Assembly: GCA_029009515.1 (NCBI GenBank)
Contig: JAQXJZ010000112.1
Location: forward strand, 1-64,000
Length of the DNA: 64,000 bases
Direction: 5' to 3'
From: a bacterium
GTDB lineage: Bacteria; Bacillota; Clostridia; Christensenellales; Aristaeellaceae
Within the stretch, counting starts at the first letter, position 1. The number at the start of each line of letters is the position of its first letter. The notes under the pieces are model-generated. The model was not told the origin of the DNA. It made no database searches and saw only the letters and a program-made list of their open reading frames with translations. Below are positions 47,638-55,856 of this stretch, piece by piece. Made by a program: the position numbers and the translations under genes.

Positions 47638-48764
47638 TGCAGTTTCATGATCTGGCGGCGCAGTATCAGGCGCTGAAAAAGGACATCGACGCCGGGATCG
47701 CCGACGTGCTTTCCAAGGGTCACTTCATTCTGGGCGAACAGGTGACGGAGCTGGAAAACAAGCTGGCCGCGGACGTGGGACGCAAGCACTGCGTGTGCTG
47801 CGCCAACGGCACCGACGCGCTGGAGCTGGCCCTGATGATGTGGGGCATCGGCGAAGGCGATGCTGTGTTCACCGCTGATTTTACCTATTTTGCATCCGCA
47901 GGCACCGCCAGCCGCATCGGCGCGGAGCTGATCCCTGTGGATATCGATCTGGACACCTTCAACATCTGCCCCGATGCGCTGGAAAAGGCCATCGAGCGCG
48001 TGGAGAAGGAAGGCCGCTTCAAGCCCGCTGTGGTCGTGGCGGTCGACCTGTTCGGCCAGCCTGCGCAGTATGAGCGCATCGAGGCCATTGCCAAAGCGCA
48101 CGGCATGCGCGTGCTGGAGGACGGCGCGCAGGGCTACGGCGGACAGATTGGTTCTCGTCACGCCTGCTCCTTCGGCGATGCCGCCACCACGTCGTTCTTC
48201 CCGGCCAAGCCGCTGGGCTGCTATGGCGACGGCGGCGCGGTGTTTGTGGGCAGCGATGAGGAGGACGCGCTGCTGCGCTCCCTCCGCGCCAACGGACGCG
48301 GCGTGCAGGATAAGTACGACAACCAGCGCATCGGCATGAACAGCCGTCTGGATACGCTGCAGGCCGCCATTCTGCTGCCCAAGCTCAAGGCGCTGCGCGA
48401 GTATGAGATCGACGCTGTGAACGCTGCGGCGCAGAAGTATACCGAAGCGCTCAAGGACGTTGTCAAGACCCCCGTAGTGCTTCCCGGCTACGTGAGCAGC
48501 TGGGCGCAGTACACGGTGCTGCTGGACAGCCGCGAGCAGCGCGACCGCGTGCAGCAGGAGCTGAAGGCGCAGGGCATTCCCACCATGGTGTACTATCCGC
48601 GCGGCGTGCATGAGCAGACCGCCTACGCCGACCGTCACTTCCCCGACGAGTGGTACCCCAACACCATCGAAGCCACCAATCGCGTGCTGGCGCTGCCCAT
48701 GCATCCCTATCTGACGGATGAGGACATCCAGACCGTTGTGACAGCGCTCAAAAAAGCTCTGTAA
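47637..48764 (+). CDS. wbpE: DegT/DnrJ/EryC1/StrS aminotransferase (WbpE-like)
   Basis: FHDLAAQYQALKKDIDAGIADVLSKGHFILGEQVTELE, CCANGTDALELALM, EDGAQGYGGQIGSRHACSFGDAATTSFFPAKPLGCYGDGGA. Confidence 0.92.
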   Translation: MQFHDLAAQYQALKKDIDAGIADVLSKGHFILGEQVTELENKLAADVGRKHCVCCANGTDALELALMMWGIGEGDAVFTADFTYFASAGTASRIGAELIPVDIDLDTFNICPDALEKAIERVEKEGRFKPAVVVAVDLFGQPAQYERIEAIAKAHGMRVLEDGAQGYGGQIGSRHACSFGDAATTSFFPAKPLGCYGDGGAVFVGSDEEDALLRSLRANGRGVQDKYDNQRIGMNSRLDTLQAAILLPKLKALREYEIDAVNAAAQKYTEALKDVVKTPVVLPGYVSSWAQYTVLLDSREQRDRVQQELKAQGIPTMVYYPRGVHEQTAYADRHFPDEWYPNTIEATNRVLALPMHPYLTDEDIQTVVTALKKAL

Positions 48765-48785
48765 AAATGTCCAAATTGCAAAATG

Positions 48786-48816
48786 TAACAGGCGCAGATG
48801 CTTTCTGCGCCTGTTT
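48786..48816 (+). terminator. Terminator of the wbp-like operon
   Basis: AACAGGCGCAGAtgctTTCTGCGCCTGTTT. Confidence 0.75.
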
Positions 48817-48830
48817 GCTGTATAATGGAC

Positions 48831-49139
48831 TTACAGATGCTGCACGTAATCCTGTGCATAGTACAGCACACGCATTACATTGAGCACCTGGCTGCCTTTG
48901 TCAGGAATCACAAAGATGATGTAATTCCTGACGATGATCTTTCGGTAGCCTTTCAGTTTTAAAAGCGGATCGCCGACCACAGACAGTGAGAATGGAAAAT
49001 GACAGGCGGATTGAAGCGCTTGCTCAAACGCATCCAGCAGCTCTTTCGCGCTCTCCGGTGCAAACAGCTGCTGACTGATATAATCAGAGATTTCCCGAAG
49101 ATCGCGAATGGCCGACTCTGTTAAACGGTAGGTGTACAC
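48831..49139 (-). CDS. RelE/ParE family toxin
   Basis: MYTYRLTESAIRDLREISDYISQQLFAPESAKELLDAFEQALQSACHFPFS...YRKIIVRNYIIFVIPDK...RVLYYAQDY. Confidence 0.92.
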   Translation of the reverse strand: MYTYRLTESAIRDLREISDYISQQLFAPESAKELLDAFEQALQSACHFPFSLSVVGDPLLKLKGYRKIIVRNYIIFVIPDKGSQVLNVMRVLYYAQDYVQHL

Positions 49140-49140
49140 T

Positions 49141-49395
49141 TCAGTCCAGCCTCGCTCTCAATTCAGCAAAGGCGGCCTCACCATCCATGGTGCGGCCTTG
49201 TGCAAGGTCGGTTTCCGCTTCCATCAGCTTACGGTAGACTTCTGCCATGGCAACCGTTCGCTGATAGGTTTCCATACTCATGACAACCATGTCGCCATAG
49301 CCGTTTTTGGTGACGAAAATAGGTTCGCGGCTTTGCTTGCAGCGTTCGCTGATTTCATTGGTGTTGCGAAGATCGCGAATGGGAATGATCTGCAT
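49141..49395 (-). CDS. Phd/YefM family antitoxin
   Basis: MQIIPIRDLRNTNEISERCKQSREPIFVTKNGYGDMVVMSMETYQR; AGGAGG upstream of ATG 49395. Confidence 0.92.
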   Translation of the reverse strand: MQIIPIRDLRNTNEISERCKQSREPIFVTKNGYGDMVVMSMETYQRTVAMAEVYRKLMEAETDLAQGRTMDGEAAFAELRARLD

Positions 49396-49482
49396 ACAAT
49401 GACCTCCTTGTGTCATTAGGCTATCATTATCATAGCACAATTATGACACATGGTCAAACGGAAGAAAAAGGAGGAATGGCAA

Positions 49483-49971
49483 ATGGAAATCCGTCCGCTG
49501 ACTTTGCAGGATGATCTGCGCGCGGTGGGGGAAGTATATGCCGAAGGCTGGAAGAACGCCTATCAGCGCCTGCTGCCGCAGCGCTTTCTGGACAAGCTGA
49601 ACCACGAACGGTGGAGCGCCGTTTTGCATGCCGATCCGTCCGCGACCATTGGACTGTTTGAGGAAGGAAGGCTGCTGGGCGCGGCCACAACGGGATTTGT
49701 GCGCGAGGAAGGCCGCGAGGGTTATGGCGAGATCGCAAGCCTGTACGTGCTGCCGGAGTGCATCGGTCAGGGATACGGCGCTGCGCTGCTCAGGGCTGCG
49801 GAAGACCATCTGCGCGATCAGGGCTGCGAAGGCGTCTGCCTGTGGGTGATGTGCGCCAACACGCGCTCCATTTCTTTTTATCTGCGCAAGGGCTACCGTC
49901 CCAGCGGCCGCATGCAGAGCGAACGCTACGGCGAGGCGGATGTGGAGCTGATGGAGCTGGTGAAGGACTAA
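49483..49971 (+). CDS. GNAT family N-acetyltransferase
   Basis: GEIASLYVLPECIGQGYGAALLRAAEDHLRDQGCEGVCLWVMCANTRSISFYLRKGY. Confidence 0.93.
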   Translation: MEIRPLTLQDDLRAVGEVYAEGWKNAYQRLLPQRFLDKLNHERWSAVLHADPSATIGLFEEGRLLGAATTGFVREEGREGYGEIASLYVLPECIGQGYGAALLRAAEDHLRDQGCEGVCLWVMCANTRSISFYLRKGYRPSGRMQSERYGEADVELMELVKD

Positions 49972-50618
49972 GCCTGCAGGCCGCGCAGCGTGCGGCGGCA
50001 CCAGTTGAACAGCACGTCGAAAGCCGCGTCAAAATCATCACAGCAAAGATTCATCACTGCTGCGTCGTCTTTATTCAGATGGCGCAGCAGTTCTTTTCGG
50101 GTGGGATAAAACATGCCCTCGCGCAGCAGGTACAGCCCCTGCAGGATGAAGAACACGCCCTTGGCGGTCATGGGCAGTTTTTGCCGGTTCTTTTCAAGCG
50201 GCGCATGCACGCGGCGGTGCGCCAGCTCGTGATACAGGTTGCCCAGGCTCAGCTGCAGATACGCGCGCAGATCATCTGCCGTATAGGCTGGCACGAGTTC
50301 CTTCAGACAGCCGAAGAAGTCCTTCGTGCCATGCACCAGCTGGGCAATCTCCAATGCGTTCCAGCAGGCCAGCTCCTCCTGTCCGCACAGAAAGCCGCAG
50401 GAAAGCCCGGGCTGCGCAAGCGTCTCCACGATGCTGCGGTAGGCGGCCAGATCCGCCGGGCCAAGATCGCGGATGACGACCATGGGGTCGATATCGCTGG
50501 CTTCGGTGGCTTCGCCGCGCAGATAGCTGCCCTGCAGCCCCGCGTAAACCAGACGGCTGCCGAAGGTTTCCTGAAGGCGGCTGATGAGCTGCGCCATATA
50601 CTCGTTTGCACAGAACAT
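49968..50618 (-). CDS. nucleotidyltransferase domain (Pol beta-like) protein
   Basis: LVYAGLQGSYLRGEATEASDIDPMVVI (GSxxRGE..SDID). Confidence 0.8.
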   Translation of the reverse strand: MFCANEYMAQLISRLQETFGSRLVYAGLQGSYLRGEATEASDIDPMVVIRDLGPADLAAYRSIVETLAQPGLSCGFLCGQEELACWNALEIAQLVHGTKDFFGCLKELVPAYTADDLRAYLQLSLGNLYHELAHRRVHAPLEKNRQKLPMTAKGVFFILQGLYLLREGMFYPTRKELLRHLNKDDAAVMNLCCDDFDAAFDVLFNWCRRTLRGLQA

Positions 50619-50650
50619 AACAGGTGCTCCTTTGATTCTCAGTCAAGCAA

Positions 50651-50682
50651 AGACCAGCCGGAATGCGACTGGTCTTTTGGCA
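50651..50682 (-). terminator. Terminator after the polysaccharide deacetylase gene region
   Basis: Minus strand: AAAAGACCAGTCGCATTCCGGCTGGTCTTT. Confidence 0.6.
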
Positions 50683-50697
50683 ATGTTTTTGGATGGG

Positions 50698-51531
50698 TTA
50701 CAGCACCAGATCCCCACCGGCTTCGACGCAGTAAGTCTTGCCGTCGGCAAGCAGCCACAGGGGCTGCGCGCTGGGATTGTGGAAGCGGCGGCCATCGGCG
50801 CTGATGTGCATGCCGCGCCAGGCGGTGACGTAATCGTAGATTTCGATGTTGGTGGCGTACCACACATTGTCGCGGCCGGACATGAACTGTGCGAAGTTTT
50901 CGATCACGTGCCAGTTGTTGTTGGCCTCAAACTCGTAGCTGTGGCCCCAGAGATAGAACAGCTGCGGTCCGAAGGGATGCGGCTTGACGAACTTTTCAGC
51001 CAGCTCCATCAGCATGGGATCATCATGATGGCAGGTGGCGGGCAGGCGCAGCCAGTCGTGGGTGATATCAAACCGGTGGGTGGATTCCACCGTGCGCGAA
51101 TAGGCCACGCCGCAGCTCTTGAGGGTCTGGGCCAATTCCGGCGTGACGGTGCCGAAGGGATAGGCCATGCCGCGGATGATGCGGCCAAACTCGTTTTCCA
51201 GCACGTTCTTGTCGTGCATCACCTGCCAGATGGCATAGGCGGGCGGCAGGGAGGGCAGATCGCCGTGATGATAGGCGTGAATGGCAATCTCATGGCCGCT
51301 GTCCTTGTACAAATCCAGCACGGCGCTGCGGCTCATGCGGCGGTGAATCTGCCCTTCGGGCCACACATGGCCTTCGGGCGCGTACAGGCCGCTGTTGATG
51401 TTGAAGGTGGCTTTGAGACCGTGGCGGTTGAGGATGTCCATCAGCCGGATATCCTGCTCCACGCCGTCATCATAGCTCAGGGTGAGGGCCTTGGGTTTTC
51501 CATTGGGAAACAGCATCCACAGATCGGGCAT
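50698..51531 (-). CDS. polysaccharide deacetylase family protein
   Basis: ALTLSYDDGVEQDIRLMDILNRHGLKATFNINSGL; GHEIAIHAYHH; MAYPFGTVTPELAQTLKSCGVAYSRTV. Confidence 0.88.
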   Translation of the reverse strand: MPDLWMLFPNGKPKALTLSYDDGVEQDIRLMDILNRHGLKATFNINSGLYAPEGHVWPEGQIHRRMSRSAVLDLYKDSGHEIAIHAYHHGDLPSLPPAYAIWQVMHDKNVLENEFGRIIRGMAYPFGTVTPELAQTLKSCGVAYSRTVESTHRFDITHDWLRLPATCHHDDPMLMELAEKFVKPHPFGPQLFYLWGHSYEFEANNNWHVIENFAQFMSGRDNVWYATNIEIYDYVTAWRGMHISADGRRFHNPSAQPLWLLADGKTYCVEAGGDLVL

Positions 51532-51563
51532 GGTATTTACCTCGCGAGTAGATTTGGTTTGGT

Positions 51564-52355
51564 TCAGTTCTTCGTCATCTCGGCAACCAGATCATCGGTG
51601 AGGGGCGCGCCGTATTCGGTGCACTCAAAGGCCTCGGCGTATCCCGTGCCCTCGGGCAGACGGTCCGGGTACATGCGGGCGATGACGGCAAAGCGCTCAA
51701 ACTCCTGCTTTTTGAGCAGCCTCGTCTTTTCCTCGAAGGTGGGCGCGGCCTCAATCTCCGGCCAGTGGTCGCACCAGGGCAGCCACTCATAGTACTGCGA
51801 TTCATGCGCCAGCACGCCGTCGATCTTCGTATCCATCACCTCGTCAACCCGCAGGCACACATCCGCGCGGAAAGGGGTGGGATTGGTGAAGGAATCCCAC
51901 GAGGAGAGCACCACGGGCGTTTTGCGCATGCAGGGCACTTCGGGCAGATACAGCGGCACGCCCATGAGATAGCAGCAGTCCATCACCAGCTGGCCGCAGG
52001 CGCGGTGATCGGGATGGTAATCGCACACGCGGTGGGTGATAATCACATCGGGATTTCCTTCGCGGATCACCTTCATCAGCATGGCGCGGTGCTCAAGGGA
52101 AGCCGTCAGCTCGCCGTCCGGAATGGGCAGGATGTGGTACTCCACGTCGTACAGCTGGCTGACCTTTTCCGCCTCTTTGGCGCGCCGCGCAGCCAGCGAT
52201 GCGCGATCCATCAGGTGATGGCCAGCGCTGCCGTCCGTACCGGTGACAAAAGTGACCTTGTGGCCCTTTTTGCGCATGAGAAGCGCAAGGCCGCCGCACA
52301 TGTTTTCAGGGTCGTCCGGGTGCGCGCCAACAACCATAAAATGAAGAGGATTCAT
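51564..52355 (-). CDS. PIG-L/LmbE family deacetylase
   Basis: MVVGAHPDDPENMCGGLALLMRKKGHKVTFVTGTDGSAGHH; RRAKEAEKVSQLYDVEYHILPIPDGEL; HRVCDYHPDHRACGQLV. Confidence 0.92.
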   Translation of the reverse strand: MNPLHFMVVGAHPDDPENMCGGLALLMRKKGHKVTFVTGTDGSAGHHLMDRASLAARRAKEAEKVSQLYDVEYHILPIPDGELTASLEHRAMLMKVIREGNPDVIITHRVCDYHPDHRACGQLVMDCCYLMGVPLYLPEVPCMRKTPVVLSSWDSFTNPTPFRADVCLRVDEVMDTKIDGVLAHESQYYEWLPWCDHWPEIEAAPTFEEKTRLLKKQEFERFAVIARMYPDRLPEGTGYAEAFECTEYGAPLTDDLVAEMTKN

Positions 52356-52437
52356 CAGAGTGCCTCCTTATGGAATTTCGAAAAAGTTCTTAGATTATTA
52401 TAGCGATTTCATCAGGGAAACGCAAGACGGGATGCTA

Positions 52438-52467
52438 TTGACACACACGCTTTTTGTGTGCTACGCT
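52438..52467 (+). promoter_or_regulatory. Candidate promoter/operator for the nagZ-like gene (TTGACA-18-TACGCT) with an inverted repeat between the -35 and -10
   Basis: ttgaCACACAcgcttttTGTGTGctacgct. Confidence 0.4.
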
Positions 52468-52529
52468 GTATGCAGCAATGCGAACTTTTTTTCACAACTG
52501 CATGACTTGCGAAAGTGAGGCAATATCCA

Positions 52530-54104
52530 ATGAAGCTTCCCTATGAACAGGCGGAGAAGATCCTTGCGGGCATGACGCTGGAGCAGAAGGTGGGCCAGAT
52601 GGTGATGGCCAGCATCGAAGTGACGGAGATGGACGAAAAGACCCGTCGGTTCCTGCGCCAAAACCATGTGGGCAATATCATCCTCTTTGGCAAAAACTGC
52701 GTGGACCGCGCCCAGCTGGCCAGGCTCAACCAGCAGATTCAGGACGAGGTGACCAGCTATACCGGCGGCGTGCAGGCGCTTTTGTCCATCGACCAGGAGG
52801 GCGGCAACGTCACCCGCATCCGCAACGGCGCAACGGTGTTTGGCTGCGCCATGTCGGTGGGTCAGACGATGGACCCGGAGAATGCCTATCTCACCGGCCA
52901 TATCATGGGCAATGAAATGCGCGAGCTGGGCATTTACTTCGACCTTGCGCCCGTGCTGGACAGCTGCTCCCACGAAGCGGTCAATCCCGTGGTGGGCCGC
53001 CGCAGCTACGGCAAAACGCCGGAGGAAGTGGCGCTGATGGGCGGCGCGATGGCCAGGGGCCTGCAGGATGCGGGCATTCTGGCCTGCGGCAAGCATTTCC
53101 CGGGCTCCGGCGACTGCAAGGTGGACACGCACTTTGCCTTTGCGGTGGAGATGACCCCGGAAAACGTCATCCGCGAGCAGTATCTCATTCCCTTCCGCAA
53201 GGCCATCGAAAACGGCCTTGGCGCGCTCATGACCAGCCATATCTGCTATCCTGCCCTCGAGCCCGACAGGCTGCCCGCTACCATGTCCAAACGCATCCTG
53301 CGCGATCTGGTGCGCGACGAGCTGGGCTTTGACGGCCTTGTGATCAGCGACGGCCTGCAGATGCTGGCCATCGCCGAAACCTACGGCGCGCCCAACGGCT
53401 GCGTGCGTGCGGCACAGGCCGGCTGCGACCTGCTCATCGTGGGCAATGGCGGCGACAATGCCGATCCCGACGGCGCGGACGTGCAGACGCCCTGCATCCA
53501 GGCCATGCTCAAGGCCGTGGAAACGGGCGAGCTGAGCATGGAGCGCGTGAACGAATCCGCGCGCCGCGTGATTGCCCACAAGCTGGCGCTGGGCGATATG
53601 CAGCCCAACCCCGATGTGGTCAGCCGCGACTGGCGTGCGCATGAGGCCTTTGCCGCCGCGCTGGCGGAAATGGCCGTGAAGGTGGAGCGCGATGACGCGC
53701 ACATGCTGCCGCTGCCCAAGGGCGCGTTGTTCCTCTCCCGCATCTCCCGTGCAAGGCTTGGCGTGGAGGAAGGCGACCATCTGGTGGCCGGCTTCGCGCC
53801 CATGGCCGCAAGGCTGACGGACGGCGAGGCGGTGGAGTTTGCCGACCATCCCGATCTGGACGCGCTGAAGGAAAAAATTGAAAAAGCCCCCGCAGTGGTA
53901 TTCGCCTTTGCCAACAGCATGGAGCGCGACGCCCTGATGGAGGACATGAAAAAGGTCTGTGAAATGAACGCCAAGACCTGTATCGTCTGCCTCGACATCC
54001 CCTTGATGGCAGAAGAACTGACCTTCGCCCAAACCCTCATCACCAGCCACGACCAGACCGTGCACGCCATCCGCGCCATCTGCCGTTCCCTTCAGGCCCT
54101 GTAA
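52530..54104 (+). CDS. nagZ: GH3 beta-N-acetylhexosaminidase (NagZ-like)
   Basis: LLSIDQEGGNVTRIRNGATVFGCAMSVGQT, LDSCSHEAVNPVVGRRSYG, ACGKHFPGSGDCKVDTHFAF, LGFDGLVISDGLQM (KHFPGxGxxxxDxH motif). Confidence 0.93.
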   Translation: MKLPYEQAEKILAGMTLEQKVGQMVMASIEVTEMDEKTRRFLRQNHVGNIILFGKNCVDRAQLARLNQQIQDEVTSYTGGVQALLSIDQEGGNVTRIRNGATVFGCAMSVGQTMDPENAYLTGHIMGNEMRELGIYFDLAPVLDSCSHEAVNPVVGRRSYGKTPEEVALMGGAMARGLQDAGILACGKHFPGSGDCKVDTHFAFAVEMTPENVIREQYLIPFRKAIENGLGALMTSHICYPALEPDRLPATMSKRILRDLVRDELGFDGLVISDGLQMLAIAETYGAPNGCVRAAQAGCDLLIVGNGGDNADPDGADVQTPCIQAMLKAVETGELSMERVNESARRVIAHKLALGDMQPNPDVVSRDWRAHEAFAAALAEMAVKVERDDAHMLPLPKGALFLSRISRARLGVEEGDHLVAGFAPMAARLTDGEAVEFADHPDLDALKEKIEKAPAVVFAFANSMERDALMEDMKKVCEMNAKTCIVCLDIPLMAEELTFAQTLITSHDQTVHAIRAICRSLQAL

Positions 54105-54117
54105 GGGCCTGAAGCCA

Positions 54118-54170
54118 CGGGATTCTCAAGGGCGAAGCCCTTGAGCGGGTGCAGGGTAGCGCCCTGCCGT
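54118..54170. repeat. Intergenic double-hairpin repeat: hairpin + GGGTGCA-linked hairpin
   Basis: CTCAAGGGCGAAGCCCTTGAG-cgggtg-CAGGGTAGCGCCCTG. Confidence 0.6.
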
Positions 54171-54179
54171 TCCTCATCC

Positions 54180-54214
54180 AAAAAACGCCGTGAAAATCCT
54201 CACGGCGTTTTTTT
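54180..54214. terminator. Bidirectional terminator
   Basis: AAAAAACGCCGTGAaaatccTCACGGCGTTTTTTT. Confidence 0.85.
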
Positions 54215-54216
54215 GA

Positions 54217-55326
54217 TCAATTGTAAATGTAAAACTCGCACTCCAGCCTTCCGTTGTACAGCCTGCGCTTCTTGTCGGCGCGGCGGCCGAAGGAGCGCTC
54301 GAAGGCGGGGTCGGCGGTGATGACGGCCAGCTTCCAGCCGGGATGGCGCTTGAGCAGCAGGCCGATTTCGCGGTAGAGCTCGCGGGCGGATTTCTGGTCG
54401 CTCAGGCGCTCGCCATAGGGCGGATTGAGCAGGAACACGCCGGGCTGGCCTTCCAGCTGCAGCGTGCGCAGATCCTGCGCCTTCGTGTGGATGCGCCCCT
54501 CAAAGCCCGCCTGACGGATGTGGCGGCGGCACAGCTCGAGTGCTTCGGGGTTGATGTCGCTGCCGGCGATGGAGAAGGACGCGCTTTCGTCGTAGGAGGC
54601 TTCCAGTTCCTCGCGCAGCGCCTTCATTTCGGCGCGCGGCATGAAGGGATACTGCTCGCAGGCGAACTTGCGGCGGATGCCGGCCGGACGCCCGATGGCC
54701 TTGATGGCCGCTTCAATCAGCAGCGTGCCGGTGCCGCAGCAGGGATCGTACAGCCGCATGCCCCTGCGCCACGGGCACAGATCCACCAGCGCGGCGGCCA
54801 GCGTCTCGCGCACGGGAGCCTCGCCGTTCCAGGTGCGGTAGCCGCGGCGGTTGAGCGCATCGCCGCTCAGATCCAGCGTGATGCGCGCCTGATCGTTCAC
54901 CACGGCCACGTCGATGGGAAAGGCCACGCCGGTTTCCGGCAGACGGTCCACGCGCAGCTTCTGCATCAGGCGCTGTACGATGGCCTTTTTGCTGATGGAC
55001 TGGCAGTCGCGCACGCTCATGAGACGGCTGCGCACGCACTTGCCGCTCACGTTGATTCTGGCGTCGCGGTTCAAGTACTTCTCCCACGGGATGCGGCTGA
55101 CCAGCTGGAACAGATCCTCAAAGGTCTGCACATGCTGCTCAGCCAGCACCAGCAGAACGCGGTCGGCCGTGCGCAGGCACAGATTGGCGCGGAAGGCGTC
55201 CAGAAGGGATCCTTCAAAGCGAGCGCCGCCGTTTTCAGCACGGGCCGGGATGTTCATGCGCTTGAGCTCGTTGGCAGCCACGCCCTCCAGACCAAAGGCG
55301 GCAGTGGCCAGAAATGTATATTCCAT
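54217..55326 (-). CDS. THUMP-domain class I SAM-dependent RNA methyltransferase (RlmL/YpsC-like)
   Basis: MEYTFLATAAFGLEGVAANELKRM; YDPCCGTGTLLIEAA; GSDINPEALELCRRHI; VFLLNPPYGERL. Confidence 0.94.
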   Translation of the reverse strand: MEYTFLATAAFGLEGVAANELKRMNIPARAENGGARFEGSLLDAFRANLCLRTADRVLLVLAEQHVQTFEDLFQLVSRIPWEKYLNRDARINVSGKCVRSRLMSVRDCQSISKKAIVQRLMQKLRVDRLPETGVAFPIDVAVVNDQARITLDLSGDALNRRGYRTWNGEAPVRETLAAALVDLCPWRRGMRLYDPCCGTGTLLIEAAIKAIGRPAGIRRKFACEQYPFMPRAEMKALREELEASYDESASFSIAGSDINPEALELCRRHIRQAGFEGRIHTKAQDLRTLQLEGQPGVFLLNPPYGERLSDQKSARELYREIGLLLKRHPGWKLAVITADPAFERSFGRRADKKRRLYNGRLECEFYIYN

Positions 55327-55454
55327 ATCGGTATCTCCTGTCATGTGGATGGGTGGGAAAACCCATGGGGAATTATACCATGCCGTTTGATGGCAGACAA
55401 GCCTTTGCATGGCGCGGGAAGGAATGGTTCATCCTGTCCGGGGAGGTGGGGGAG

Positions 55455-55856
55455 ATGCATTTTCTGTTGGGCGCAGCGGGCTATCCGCTGCTGGAGCTGT
55501 GCTGGCGCAGGCGCACGCATCCGTCCATGGCGCTGGCAGGCGGCATGGCCATGAGCTGGCTGGGCTTCCTTTGCCGCAAAGGAAAAGACCGCCCCTTGTG
55601 GCAGCTGGCGCTGCTGGGCGGCCTTGGAATAACGGGGATTGAATATGGCATTGGCCAAACGTTCAACCGGCGCTTCCGCGTGTGGGATTACCGGCGCATA
55701 CCCCTGAATGTACAGGGGCAGATCTGCCCTGCGTACACGCTGGCATGGTGCGGCCTGAGCGCGGCGGTAATCGGAATTATGCGTTTTTCCAGCGCGCAAG
55801 CATCTGCTGCATCTGGCGGATGGGTTCGCCGCCTTCCATGGAGGACAGGAAGGTGA
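55455..55856 (+). CDS. PF06541-like putative ABC transporter permease
   Basis: GITGIEYGIGQTFNRRFRVWDYRRIPLNVQGQICPAYTLAWCGLSA; start chosen at ATG 55455 after GGGGAGG; 3' end overlaps convergent murI. Confidence 0.6.
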   Translation: MHFLLGAAGYPLLELCWRRRTHPSMALAGGMAMSWLGFLCRKGKDRPLWQLALLGGLGITGIEYGIGQTFNRRFRVWDYRRIPLNVQGQICPAYTLAWCGLSAAVIGIMRFSSAQASAASGGWVRRLPWRTGR

